Positions 16,793 to 25,933 are shown, counted from the stretch's first letter. The stretch: DNA of 64,000 nucleotides from Desulfosporosinus sp049943955 (GCF_049943955.1 NZ_JBNFTW010000001.1:646277-710276); one strand, 5' to 3'. The notes: a model not told the origin generated them from the letters alone. Made by a program: numbers and translations.

Positions 16793-16827
16793 AACTTTGT
16801 TCGGCAGGAACAAAGTTTTATTTTTAT
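16793..16827 (+). terminator. Intrinsic terminator
   Basis: AACTTTGTTC (16793-16802) pairs with GAACAAAGTT (16808-16817) around GGCAG, followed by TTATTTTTAT. It ends the DUF3786 transcript. Confidence 0.85.
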
Positions 16828-16880
16828 ATTGAAAAGAGATTACAAGTGTATTCGAGCGCCGAATCGATTTTCCTAACCGG

Positions 16881-16974
16881 AGTGAACTCGTTCAGCTAAA
16901 GCCGAACATCGAGACTTCGGTGATGAAAGTGTCCTGTGGACGCTTTCGTCGAAAGCGCCTAGCCCATAACAAAT
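16881..16974 (+). repeat. Long copy of an interspersed structured repeat
   Basis: 94 bp with the same ends as the 40-bp copy at 9646-9685 plus a 54-bp interior. The interior can fold into hairpins: GTTC/GAAC with an inner GC pair (16890-16907), CATC/GATG closed by a TTCG loop (16907-16925), and GAAAGTGTCC/GGACGCTTTC (16925-16947). A competing hairpin CGCTTTC/GAAAGCG (16941-16957) excludes the last one. There is no reading frame. It lies in a 440-bp gap between the DUF3786 and Ku genes. Conserved ends and rich structure suggest a mobile or RNA-level element. Confidence 0.8.
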
Positions 16975-17176
16975 GCTATCGCGCTGAAGGATGGACTCTA
17001 CCCCCAACGAAGCAAGGTATGGGAACAACGCCCATTTATATAAGCGGGGAGTCTTATGACTTGATAAAGTCTAAATTTTAACAGATTCGCTGATAATATC
17101 TGGAGAGGAAATAGCCATAATGGTTTTGCATGAATCCATTCCTTATGGTTCACACTATATTTGAGGAGGTGAGCTT
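16975..17176. other. Remaining gap before the Ku gene
   Basis: 200 bp without a coding frame. A short inverted pair TATGGG/CCCAT (17019-17035) is seen; no clear promoter could be fixed. GAGGAGGTGAG just before 17177 is the Ku ribosome site. Confidence 0.35.
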
Positions 17177-18076
17177 ATGCATACGTTATGGAAAGGCTCA
17201 ATCAGTTTTGGTCTGGTAAATGTTCCTGTTAAAATGCATGCTGCAACGGAATCACAAGAGTTTAAATTTAATTATTTGCATAAAGACTGTCAGCATAGAA
17301 TCCGGTCAATTAAAAAATGTCCTTATTGTGATCGGGAAGTTGAAATGGCTGATTTGGTCAAAGGATATGAATATGAGAAAGATCGTTATGTAATTATGGA
17401 TGAAGAAGAACTATCTGCTTTAGAACAACCTACTAGTCGATCCATCGAGATTCTTGATTTCATTAACTTGAGTGAAATTGATCCGATCTATTATGATAAA
17501 TCATATTATTTGTCTCCCGAGGAGACTGCTCAAAAAGCCTATCGTCTGTTGTGTCAAGCTATGGAAGAAAGCGGGAAAGTTGCTTTGGCTCGAGTTACCA
17601 TGCGATCGAAGCAACACTTAGCCTGCCTGCGCGTTTTTGAAGAAGGGCTGGTTTTAGAGACCATGCACTATCCACAGGAAATACGACATATGGAGGCGGC
17701 CTGGGGCCGAATTGTTCCAACAGAAACTGAATTAACAATGGCCCGACAATTAATCGATAATCTAGCCCGTCCATTCGAACCGGAAAAATACAGGGATGAA
17801 GTGCATGAACAGGTGGCGGAGATGATCGAAAGTAAGATTGCGGGAGAAAGCTTTGAAGTGGAAGCTCCTTCTAAAGGCGGTCAGGTCGTAGATTTAATGG
17901 AAGCACTGCGGGCTAGCATTGCCTTAACAGAGCAAGAAAAAGGAAAAATAGAAGCTGTGGAAACAACACAGAATTTAAATGATAATGATGGCGCTCCTAA
18001 TGAACAGGTGCAGCAACCCCCTAAAACTACTCTGACTCCCAGAAAACGAGCTGTCCGACGAGCAAAAGGAGCGTGA
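17177..18076 (+). CDS. ku: Ku protein, DNA end binding for non-homologous end joining
   Basis: 299 residues. MHTLWKGSISFGLVNVPVKMHAATE opens the bacterial Ku core, followed by the HKDCQHRIRSIKKCPYCDREVE segment with a CxxC pair and GYEYEKDRYVIMDEEEL. The core ends near residue 255; the tail is rich in Pro, Lys and Arg (TPRKRAVRRAKGA), as in Ku proteins that bind DNA through a basic extension. Ku homodimers ring broken DNA ends and recruit the ligase LigD. No ligD is within this window. In spore formers this pathway repairs breaks during outgrowth. GGAGGTGAG precedes the ATG. Confidence 0.95.
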   Translation: MHTLWKGSISFGLVNVPVKMHAATESQEFKFNYLHKDCQHRIRSIKKCPYCDREVEMADLVKGYEYEKDRYVIMDEEELSALEQPTSRSIEILDFINLSEIDPIYYDKSYYLSPEETAQKAYRLLCQAMEESGKVALARVTMRSKQHLACLRVFEEGLVLETMHYPQEIRHMEAAWGRIVPTETELTMARQLIDNLARPFEPEKYRDEVHEQVAEMIESKIAGESFEVEAPSKGGQVVDLMEALRASIALTEQEKGKIEAVETTQNLNDNDGAPNEQVQQPPKTTLTPRKRAVRRAKGA

Positions 18077-18186
18077 ATTTGAGAGAGATTCCGCATTTTT
18101 TTACTTAATATCAAAAAGTTCAACAAAGTTTTAGGCAGGAGATGACTCCTTATGCCCCGAAAAGATGGTCAAGGGAGGGGCTTAGG

Positions 18187-19308
18187 ATGGAGATAGATAA
18201 CGAGAAACTATTTCGGGCGGCATTTCGGACAATCAAAGGTGTTGGTAGTCAGCATCTGCGTTTGCTTATTGCCTATTTTGGAAGCGCTGTGCAGGCATGG
18301 GAAGCAAGCCAAAAGGATTATTTAAAGATTGCCCCTCAAAGGAAGTGGGTTGCTGAAGTACTGAAGGAACGAAAAAGAATTGATCCTTGGAAAATAGGGG
18401 CAGACCTTAGGGCACGGAACATTAAGGTTGTTACCCCCCAGGATCGTAATTATCCTTCTCTTTTACTTGAATTAACCGATATTCCGCCTCTTCTTTATTA
18501 TCAGGGATACCTTGAAAACAATTCAGCTGTCTTGGCAATTGTTGGTTCACGGCAAGCAACAGCTTATGGAAAATCTGCAGCACGTATGTTAGCTCGTGAT
18601 GCGGCAGCCCAAGGTCTTGTTGTTGTTAGCGGACTTGCACGCGGCATTGATACGGCGGCTCATCAAGGAGCCCTTGAAGGTCATGGAATGACCTGGGCCT
18701 TTCTGGGATGCGGTTTAGATCAGATTTATCCGCGGGAGAATTATCATTTAGCTAAGGAAATCTTAGATAAGGGTGCTTTGATCAGTGAGTTTCCTCCCGG
18801 AACACCACCCCTTGCCGCGAACTTTCCTGCACGGAATCGGCTGATTAGTGGCTCTTCTCAAGGCGTTATAGTGGTTGAGGCAGCAGAAAGAAGCGGAGCA
18901 ATGATTACTGTTGATTTTGCTTTAGAACAAGGACGGGAGGTTTTTGCAGTTCCCGGACCTATTTTTAGTCCACAAAGTCGCGGGCCACACACGTTATTAC
19001 GTCAAGGAGCCAAAATCGCCGAAGGAATTGAGGATATTTGGAATGAGTGTTTTTCTTCAATGGAAGCAACGACTGTAAAGAAGGGTCCTTCTGAACAGCA
19101 TACGTATAAAAGGGGTAAGTCTCCTGAAACGGACGATCATAGAGTTATTCTTCAGAAACTAAGTGACGTTCCCCTCCATATCGACCAACTGGCATTACAC
19201 TCGTCGTTATCGGTAGCTTCCCTGTCACTGGCTTTGTTGGAATTGCAATTACAAGGGAAAATTAAGCAATTACCGGGACAAAATTATGTATTAGTTCGTG
19301 AGTGCTAG
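18187..19308 (+). CDS. dprA: DNA processing protein DprA
   Basis: 373 residues from the ATG at 18187 (GGGAGGGG upstream; the frame open to 18142 lacks a site). Order of parts: N-terminal helix-hairpin region (about 1-70), Rossmann-like DprA core with GSRQATAYGKSAARMLA, VVSGLARGIDTAAHQGAL, LGCGLDQIYPREN, NFPARNRLISGSS and VVEAAERSGAMITVDFALEQGREVFAVPG, and a C-terminal winged helix (about 315-370). DprA loads RecA on incoming single-stranded DNA. It heads the classic dprA-topA-trmFO-xerC-hslVU-codY series. Confidence 0.95.
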   Translation: MEIDNEKLFRAAFRTIKGVGSQHLRLLIAYFGSAVQAWEASQKDYLKIAPQRKWVAEVLKERKRIDPWKIGADLRARNIKVVTPQDRNYPSLLLELTDIPPLLYYQGYLENNSAVLAIVGSRQATAYGKSAARMLARDAAAQGLVVVSGLARGIDTAAHQGALEGHGMTWAFLGCGLDQIYPRENYHLAKEILDKGALISEFPPGTPPLAANFPARNRLISGSSQGVIVVEAAERSGAMITVDFALEQGREVFAVPGPIFSPQSRGPHTLLRQGAKIAEGIEDIWNECFSSMEATTVKKGPSEQHTYKRGKSPETDDHRVILQKLSDVPLHIDQLALHSSLSVASLSLALLELQLQGKIKQLPGQNYVLVREC

Positions 19309-19522
19309 ACATCCGACTAAAAAGGCGTTAAGATAGGCATTAGTTTTACCGGCGCAAATTATAGCTTGATGTTAGTCATTCTTTAGGCATTTTATTTAGA
19401 AATTTCTGTATTAATAATTATTTAATAAATTTGCAAAACCAGTTAATCAATGGGAAACTATAGCAAGTTGATCGTTTGGAAAACAAATCAACAAGGTTCT
19501 TAAGTTTATTTGAGGTGAAATT

Positions 19523-21613
19523 ATGTCGAAAACGCTTGTAATAGTAGAATCTCCAGCCAAAGCTAAATCAATCAGCAAATTTTTAGGAAATCGTTATACC
19601 GTAAAAGCTTCAATGGGACATTTGCGGGATTTGCCTAAAAGTCAGTTAGGAGTTGATTTAGATCATGATTATGAGCCGAAATATATTGCTATTCGTGGTC
19701 GCGGAGATTTAATTAAAGATTTGCGTTCAGCCGCTAAAGGCGCTGAAAAAATATTTCTTGCTTCTGACCCGGACCGTGAAGGGGAAGCAATCGCCTGGCA
19801 TCTTTCTTTCCTATTAGGCCTTAAGCAAGGAGAAAAGAACCGTATTGAATTTCATGAAATTACGAAGTCTGCAATCCAGGCAGCCATAAAACATCCTCGT
19901 GAACTTGATGCGGATCGGGTGGATGCCCAACAGGCTCGCCGGGTTTTAGATAGATTAGTGGGTTATCAATTAAGTCCTTTGCTCTGGAGAAAAATTAAAA
20001 AGGGCTTAAGTGCTGGTCGAGTCCAATCTGTAGCTGTTCGCCTCGTCGAGGATCGGGAGGAGCAAATTCGTTCTTTTGTGTCAGAAGAATACTGGAGTTT
20101 AACTGCAAATCTTGAGTCTAAGGGTGGTAGATTTGGGGCAAAACTATTAAAAAAGGCGGACAAAAAAATATCTATTTCCTCCAAAGCGGAAATGGAAATG
20201 ATTCTGGAGGACATTAAGGGGAAAGAGTTTAACGTATCAGACGTTCGAGCCAAAGAAAAGAAAAAGCAGCCCGCACCGCCTTTCACGACGAGCAGCTTAC
20301 AGCAAGAAGCTCATCGAAAACTAAGCTTTTCACCGAAACGTACCATGATGTTAGCGCAACAGCTTTATGAAGGTCTTGATTTAGGCAAGGAAGGTACTGT
20401 CGGACTTATTACTTACATGCGTACTGACTCTGTAAAAGTGGCTGAGGTTGCCCAAACTGAAGCGAAAGAGTGGATCTTAGCTCATTTTGGAAATGATTAT
20501 TATCCCTCGGAACCTCGTCAGTTTACTAATAAGGGTCGCTCTCAAGAGGCCCATGAAGCGATTCGGCCTACCCTTCCGCTGCGTTCTCCTGAATCGGTGA
20601 AAGGGATTTTGTCACGTGATCAATTACGTTTGTACCGTTTGATCTGGGAGCGGTTTATTGCCAGTCAAATGAGTGCAGCTATTATGGATACTTTGACCGT
20701 CGATATCCTTGTAGGCGATGCCCTTTTCCGGGCCAACACCTCAACGATCCGTTTCTCGGGCTTTTTAGCGGTTTATGAGGAAGGAAAAGATGAGGAAGAC
20801 GTCCAGGATGATGAACAAAGTTCACTAACTTTTTCAGTTTTGCCAGGCGAACCTCTTAAACTTATTCAGTTGCAAGAAAAACAACATTTTACAGAGCCGC
20901 CGCCGCGCTATACCGAGGCTTCCTTGGTGCGGAAGTTAGAAGAGGAAGGCATTGGAAGGCCGAGCACCTATGCGCCCACAATTGAAACTATCCAAACCAG
21001 AGGTTATGTTGTTAAAGAAGAAAAGCAATTGATGCCAACGGAACTGGGAGACATCGTTATTTCTCTTCTTAAAGAGCATTTTCCGGACATCGTAAACCTG
21101 GAATTTACGGCGAATTTGGAAGAAAAACTCGATCTTATCGAAGAAGGAAGGGTTCCCTGGAAGTCTGTTGTTCAAGAATATTACTTGCCTTTCTCCGAGA
21201 CGCTTGCTCTGGCCGAAGAACGCATTGGTAAAGTAAAAATTGAGGATCAGGTATCGGAGGAGATTTGTGAGAATTGCGGACGCAATATGGTTATTAAGAT
21301 GGGGCGTTATGGTAAATTCTTGGCTTGTCCTGGATTTCCGGAGTGCCGAAATACAAAGCCATTTTTAGAACAAGTTGGTGCAAATTGTCCTAAATGTGAC
21401 AAACCTCTTGTTCTGCGGCGTTCAAAGAAAGGCCGTAAGTTTTTTGGCTGCAGCTCTTACCCTGAGTGTGATTTTGTTTCGTGGGAAATGCCGGCTCCTG
21501 AACCTTGTCCGGAATGTCAGCAAATGATGGTAATCAAGACGTCCAAGCGGCAAAAGAAGTATGTGTGTACAAATCCGGAATGCCGATTTACTAAGATCAT
21601 CGAAGAAGAGTAA
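19523..21613 (+). CDS. topA: DNA topoisomerase I
   Basis: 696 residues, full length. Toprim motifs VESPAKAKSISKFLG and ASDPDREGEAIAWHL at the N-terminus, active-site Tyr about 298 in GLITYMRTDS, and three C-terminal zinc ribbons (CENCGRNM...CPGFPEC, CPKCDKPL...CSSYPEC, CPECQQMM...CTNPEC), about residues 575-690. The type IA enzyme relaxes negative supercoils by cutting one strand. GAGGTGAAATT precedes the ATG. The 215-bp gap before it is AT-rich; a hairpin (GTTGAT/ATCAAC, 19468-19491) lies shortly before the ribosome site. Confidence 0.97.
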   Translation: MSKTLVIVESPAKAKSISKFLGNRYTVKASMGHLRDLPKSQLGVDLDHDYEPKYIAIRGRGDLIKDLRSAAKGAEKIFLASDPDREGEAIAWHLSFLLGLKQGEKNRIEFHEITKSAIQAAIKHPRELDADRVDAQQARRVLDRLVGYQLSPLLWRKIKKGLSAGRVQSVAVRLVEDREEQIRSFVSEEYWSLTANLESKGGRFGAKLLKKADKKISISSKAEMEMILEDIKGKEFNVSDVRAKEKKKQPAPPFTTSSLQQEAHRKLSFSPKRTMMLAQQLYEGLDLGKEGTVGLITYMRTDSVKVAEVAQTEAKEWILAHFGNDYYPSEPRQFTNKGRSQEAHEAIRPTLPLRSPESVKGILSRDQLRLYRLIWERFIASQMSAAIMDTLTVDILVGDALFRANTSTIRFSGFLAVYEEGKDEEDVQDDEQSSLTFSVLPGEPLKLIQLQEKQHFTEPPPRYTEASLVRKLEEEGIGRPSTYAPTIETIQTRGYVVKEEKQLMPTELGDIVISLLKEHFPDIVNLEFTANLEEKLDLIEEGRVPWKSVVQEYYLPFSETLALAEERIGKVKIEDQVSEEICENCGRNMVIKMGRYGKFLACPGFPECRNTKPFLEQVGANCPKCDKPLVLRRSKKGRKFFGCSSYPECDFVSWEMPAPEPCPECQQMMVIKTSKRQKKYVCTNPECRFTKIIEEE

Positions 21614-21643
21614 GTCATCTGCGGGGATAGGAGAGTTTTTAAT

Positions 21644-22972
21644 ATGCAAAATGTCATTGTTATCGGCGGAGGGCTGGCAGGCTCAGAAGCTGCTTGGCAG
21701 CTTGCCAAACGCGGGGTGAAGGTGGACTTATTTGAAATGAGACCTGCTAAATTTACCCCTGCTCACCATACTGAATGGTTTGCAGAATTAGTTTGCAGCA
21801 ATTCGCTGCGTGCGGCAGGATTGGAGAATGCCGTTGGTTTATTAAAAGAAGAGATGCGGTGTTTAGATTCGTTAATTATGAGCGCTGCAGATCACACCAT
21901 GGTTCCTGCCGGGGGTGCTCTGGCAGTTGACCGGAGTTTGTTTTCCAAGGAGATTACGCAGCGATTAATGGAACATCCTAATGTTACTATTCACAGGGAG
22001 GAAGTTCGTTCTCTGCCAGAGGAAGGAATTGTGATCGCAGCTAGTGGCCCACTGACTTCAGACGATTTAGCGAGGGATATTTCCCGTTTAACCGGCGAGG
22101 AAGCTCTTTCCTTTTATGATGCAGCTGCCCCCATTGTAACCTATGAATCTATCGATATGAGTAAGGCCTTTTGGGCTTCGAGATATAACAAAGGTGAAGC
22201 AGATTATCTTAATTGTCCTATGTCCAAGGAAGAATATGAATTGTTTTATCAAGAACTGACCGGTGCGGAAACAGCTGAAGTTCAAGGCTTTGAGCAGGGA
22301 GAGGTATTTGAAGGCTGCCTTCCTGTCGAAGTCATGGCTAAGCGCGGCATTCAAACCTTAACCTTTGGGCCGCTCAAGCCTGTTGGTCTTCAAGATCCTC
22401 GAACAGATAAAAAACCTTTTGCGGTTGTTCAGCTGCGCAAGGAGAATCAGACGGGAACCCTTTTGAATTTGGTAGGTTTTCAAACCCATCTTAAGTGGGG
22501 TGAGCAGAAACGAGTATTTTCTTTGATACCTGGTCTGGAAAAAGCCGAGTTTGCACGTTTTGGTGTGATGCACCGCAATACTTTTTTAAATGCTCCCAAA
22601 GTCCTCAGAGCAGACTTTAGCCTCAAGGGCAAACCATCACTTTTCTTTGCAGGGCAGATTACCGGTGTGGAAGGGTATGTAGAATCCGCGGCCAGCGGTC
22701 TTTTGGCAGGGCTTAATGCCTGGCGGCGTTTACAGCAGATGGAAACCTTGGTGTTTCCGCCGGAAACAACGTTGGGGGGATTGGCAAGGCATCTTGAGGG
22801 TTCACCCAGTCAGAGCTTTCAGCCTATGAATATTAACTTTGGTTTGTTGCCGCCCTTGAGTGAACGGATACGAAATAAGCGAGAAAAAAACAGCAGAATT
22901 TCTCAGCGAGCTCTGGATTCCTTGCGTGAGTTCTGCTCTCGAGAAAACTTAGAGGAGGCTGGCAGGTGTTAG
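21644..22972 (+). CDS. trmFO: Methylenetetrahydrofolate-tRNA-(uracil-5-)-methyltransferase
   Basis: 442 residues. N-terminal FAD-binding motif VIGGGLAGSEAAWQLAKRGVKVDLFEMRP, the family stretch ELVCSNSLRAAGLENAVGLLKEEMR, and the C-terminal GVEGYVESAASGLLAGLNA. TrmFO uses methylenetetrahydrofolate and FADH2 to form the T at position 54 of tRNAs. It follows topA by 30 bp and overlaps the start of xerC by 7 bp. Confidence 0.96.
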   Translation: MQNVIVIGGGLAGSEAAWQLAKRGVKVDLFEMRPAKFTPAHHTEWFAELVCSNSLRAAGLENAVGLLKEEMRCLDSLIMSAADHTMVPAGGALAVDRSLFSKEITQRLMEHPNVTIHREEVRSLPEEGIVIAASGPLTSDDLARDISRLTGEEALSFYDAAAPIVTYESIDMSKAFWASRYNKGEADYLNCPMSKEEYELFYQELTGAETAEVQGFEQGEVFEGCLPVEVMAKRGIQTLTFGPLKPVGLQDPRTDKKPFAVVQLRKENQTGTLLNLVGFQTHLKWGEQKRVFSLIPGLEKAEFARFGVMHRNTFLNAPKVLRADFSLKGKPSLFFAGQITGVEGYVESAASGLLAGLNAWRRLQQMETLVFPPETTLGGLARHLEGSPSQSFQPMNINFGLLPPLSERIRNKREKNSRISQRALDSLREFCSRENLEEAGRC

Positions 22973-23880
22973 CCGATGAGGCCCTAAGTTTGTTTGCGGG
23001 CTATCAGCATTCTCAAAACCGGTCCGAACATACGGTTATAGCATACCAAAACGATCTGGGGCAATTTTTTCGTTTTGCGGCTTTGGAGTTGGGGCAAGAA
23101 CCTGAAAACCTAAGGGTTGATCAGATCGACGTTTATATTGCTCGTAGTTTTTTGGGGATACTAACAGACCAAGGACTGTCACGCAAAAGCATGGCTCGTA
23201 AACTTGCTGCTTTAAGATCGTTGTTTAAGTTTTTATGTCGTGAAGGGATACTGCAGATGAATCCGATACAGCGAATCGCAAGTCCCAAGGTGGGAAGAAA
23301 ACTCCCGCATTTTCTCTATCTTGATCAAGTTGAGGGTTTGCTTCATGCGTCTGATTGTACACAGCTTCTCGGTGCACGAGATCAAGTGATTATGGAACTT
23401 CTCTACGGCTCAGGGCTTAGAGTTAGCGAACTTGTTAGTTTAAATCGTGAGAGTCTGGATTTAGACGGCGGATTGATTAGGGTTTTGGGCAAGGGAAATA
23501 AGGAAAGGGTTGTGCCCATTACAAATTATGCGCGAGAAGCGATTAATCACTATCTGAATATGCGCGGTGACAATCATGAAGCTCTCCTCTTAAATTATCA
23601 AGGGACACGTTTGACAGATCGTTCTGTGCGTCGGATTTTGGATAAGCTAGTAACGAGAGTATCTTTAGAACAGCATGTGAATCCGCATATGCTTAGGCAC
23701 TCTTTTGCTACTCATCTTTTAGACGGCGGAGCAGATTTAAGGAGCGTTCAAGAATTGCTTGGACATCAAAAACTAACATCAACTCAGATTTATACTCACC
23801 TGACCCGTGAACGTTTAAAAGAGGTTTACGGAAAGGCACATCCTCGAGCAAAAAGAGTTATAGACCCATTAGAAAAATAA
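22966..23880 (+). CDS. xerC: Tyrosine recombinase XerC
   Basis: 304 residues from the GTG at 22966 (GAGGAGG upstream), overlapping the trmFO stop. An N-terminal SAM-like core-binding domain (about 1-90) is followed by the catalytic domain with all active residues visible: Arg in GSGLRVSELV, Lys in GKGNKERVVP, HMLRHSFATHLL (His and Arg), LLGHQKL (His), Tyr about 275 in TQIYTHL. XerC/D resolves chromosome dimers at dif. No dif-like site was searched for beyond this window. Confidence 0.93.
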   Translation: MLADEALSLFAGYQHSQNRSEHTVIAYQNDLGQFFRFAALELGQEPENLRVDQIDVYIARSFLGILTDQGLSRKSMARKLAALRSLFKFLCREGILQMNPIQRIASPKVGRKLPHFLYLDQVEGLLHASDCTQLLGARDQVIMELLYGSGLRVSELVSLNRESLDLDGGLIRVLGKGNKERVVPITNYAREAINHYLNMRGDNHEALLLNYQGTRLTDRSVRRILDKLVTRVSLEQHVNPHMLRHSFATHLLDGGADLRSVQELLGHQKLTSTQIYTHLTRERLKEVYGKAHPRAKRVIDPLEK

Positions 23881-23894
23881 ATTTTCACAAAAAG
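23880..23894 (+). promoter_or_regulatory. CodY-box-like sequence
   Basis: AATTTTCACAAAAAG differs from the CodY consensus AATTTTCWGAAAATT at three positions. It lies 23 bp before the -35 of the hslV promoter, upstream of the codY gene itself, where autoregulation would act. Three mismatches make this tentative. Confidence 0.3.
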
Positions 23895-23916
23895 TTGCAA
23901 ATTGTCTACAATTGAC

Positions 23917-23945
23917 TTGACACGCGGAAAATGCCCTAGTAAACT
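23917..23945 (+). promoter_or_regulatory. SigA-type promoter of hslV-hslU-codY
   Basis: TTGACA (23917-23922), 17-bp spacer, TAAACT (23940-23945). The start point near 23952 would leave a very short leader that is nearly all ribosome site (AAAGGAGG). Confidence 0.6.
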
Positions 23946-23964
23946 GCATAAAGGAGGAGTTATC

Positions 23965-24495
23965 ATGTTTCATGCAACGACGATCGTCGCAGTGAAAAGA
24001 GGGGAGCATGTTGCCATCGCGGGAGATGGGCAAGTAACCTTCGGGCAGGCCACTGTGATGAAACATAAAGCCCGGAAAGTGCGCCGCTTATATCACGGTA
24101 AGGTAATTACCGGATTTGCAGGCTCAGTAGCGGATGCTTTTACACTTTTTGATAAATTCGAGCAAAAACTCGAAGAATATCATGGAAACCTGCAACGAGC
24201 AGCTGTTGAGCTGGCTAAGGAATGGCGTATGGATAAAATGCTTAGGAATCTTGAGGCGTTGCTCTTAGTCGCAGATAGCCAAAATCTCTTAATTGTTTCT
24301 GGATCTGGGGAAGTCATTGAACCCGATGATGGTATTGCCGCTATTGGTTCGGGAGGAAACTATGCTTTAGCTGCTGCTCGCGCTTTAGTTAAGCATACAA
24401 ACCTTACACCGGCGGAAATTGTTAGAGAATCAATGCTTGTAGCTGCCGGGATTTGTGTTTATACCAATGAACAAATTATGGTTGAAGAGTTATAG
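23965..24495 (+). CDS. hslV: ATP-dependent protease subunit HslV (ClpQ)
   Basis: 176 residues from the ATG at 23965 (AAAGGAGG upstream; the frame open to 23902 is not conserved). The protein begins MFHATTIVAVKRGEH; the Thr after MFHA aligns with the catalytic Thr1 of HslV. GDGQVTFGQATVMKHKARKVRRL and EPDDGIAAIGSGGNYALAAARAL are classic. It forms the double hexameric proteolytic core capped by HslU. Since Phe follows Met, simple Met removal cannot expose a catalytic Ser or Thr; a four-residue propeptide would have to be removed. Confidence 0.95.
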   Translation: MFHATTIVAVKRGEHVAIAGDGQVTFGQATVMKHKARKVRRLYHGKVITGFAGSVADAFTLFDKFEQKLEEYHGNLQRAAVELAKEWRMDKMLRNLEALLLVADSQNLLIVSGSGEVIEPDDGIAAIGSGGNYALAAARALVKHTNLTPAEIVRESMLVAAGICVYTNEQIMVEEL

Positions 24496-24512
24496 GGGGT
24501 GATATTGATACC

Positions 24513-25895
24513 ATGGAAAGCTTAACTCCTCGAGAAATTGTCCGTGAATTGGACTCCTATATTGTTGGACAAGATGCTGGTAAACGGGCTGTTGCAGTTG
24601 CTTTGCGCAATCGCTATCGGCGTTCTTTGCTTCCGGAAAAGTTGCAGGATGATATCATTCCCAAAAACATCTTAATGATCGGTCCTACTGGTGTCGGCAA
24701 AACAGAGATTGCCAGACGCTTAGCGAAACTTGTTCGAGCTCCTTTTATTAAAATCGAGGCAACAAAATTTACCGAAGTGGGATATGTGGGCCGTGATGTA
24801 GAGGCAATTATCCGGGACTTAGTAGAAATTGCCTTGCGGATGGTCAAGTCTGAGCGTGCAGAAATGGTTCAGACACAGGCCGCAATCAACGCTGAGAAAC
24901 GTTTAATTGAACTCCTGGTTCCCGGAAAACATTCTGAAAAATCCTCAGCGAATCCCTTCCAGATGCTGTTTGGACAATCTTCGGAGACGGAGAAGGACGA
25001 TAATATTACTCCAGAGCTTGATAAAGAGCGGGCTCTGGTAGCGGAACGTCTTCGATGTGGAGAACTCGAAGAGAAAATTATTGAGATTTCCGTTGAAGAG
25101 ACGACGCCCCTATCGGATATGTTAGGGAATAATATGATGGAGATGGGCCTGAATATTCAGGATATGGTGTCCGGGATACTGCCTAAACGGCATAAAAAGA
25201 GAAAAGTAAGTGTCAAAGAAGCACGCAAAATTTTAATCAACGAAGAAACTCAAAATTTAATTGATCAAGATGAGGCTGTTAACGAAGCCATTCACAGGAC
25301 TGAACATGAGGGTATTGTCTTCTTGGATGAAATTGATAAGATTGCCGGGCGCGAAGGTTCCGGAGGTCCCGATGTTTCGAGGGGCGGAGTACAGCGAGAT
25401 ATTCTTCCCATCGTCGAGGGTTCAACTGTAGTTACCAAATATGGCCCAGTCAAAACTGATCATATTCTTTTCATCGCTGCCGGGGCATTTCATCTCAGCA
25501 AACCTTCCGATCTTATTCCGGAACTGCAAGGAAGATTCCCCATCAGGGTTGAATTAGAATCTTTAAGTGTTGCAGATTTCAAACGTATCCTAACTGAACC
25601 TCAATCGTCGTTAATTAAGCAATATAGCGCTTTGTTAGGAACAGAAGGGATAAGGGTGGAATTTACAGAGAATGCTATTGATGAATTAGCTGAAGTTGCC
25701 TATAAAGTAAATTCTACTACTGAAAATATTGGCGCGCGACGTCTCCATACAATTATTGAAAAAGTTTTGGAGGAGCTGTCCTTTGAAGCGTCTGAACTTC
25801 CTGAAGATTACACCGTAACGATCAATCGAGAATACGTTCAGCATCGTTTGGGTAATGTAATTCAAAACCAAGATTTGGCGCGTTATATTTTATAA
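24513..25895 (+). CDS. hslU: ATP-dependent protease ATPase subunit HslU (ClpY)
   Basis: 460 residues. AAA+ features: Walker A IGPTGVGKTEIARRLAKL, the TKFTEVGYVGRDVEAIIRDL block unique to HslU, the inserted I domain (about 110-240), Walker B GIVFLDEIDKIAG, the GRFPIRVEL arginine-finger region and sensor 2 NIGARRLHTI. HslU unfolds substrates and feeds HslV. It starts 18 bp after hslV; GGGGGTGAT is the ribosome site. Confidence 0.97.
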   Translation: MESLTPREIVRELDSYIVGQDAGKRAVAVALRNRYRRSLLPEKLQDDIIPKNILMIGPTGVGKTEIARRLAKLVRAPFIKIEATKFTEVGYVGRDVEAIIRDLVEIALRMVKSERAEMVQTQAAINAEKRLIELLVPGKHSEKSSANPFQMLFGQSSETEKDDNITPELDKERALVAERLRCGELEEKIIEISVEETTPLSDMLGNNMMEMGLNIQDMVSGILPKRHKKRKVSVKEARKILINEETQNLIDQDEAVNEAIHRTEHEGIVFLDEIDKIAGREGSGGPDVSRGGVQRDILPIVEGSTVVTKYGPVKTDHILFIAAGAFHLSKPSDLIPELQGRFPIRVELESLSVADFKRILTEPQSSLIKQYSALLGTEGIRVEFTENAIDELAEVAYKVNSTTENIGARRLHTIIEKVLEELSFEASELPEDYTVTINREYVQHRLGNVIQNQDLARYIL

Positions 25896-25933
25896 TCTAA
25901 AATCCGAAGCAAGTTAAGGAGGACAAAAAACTT

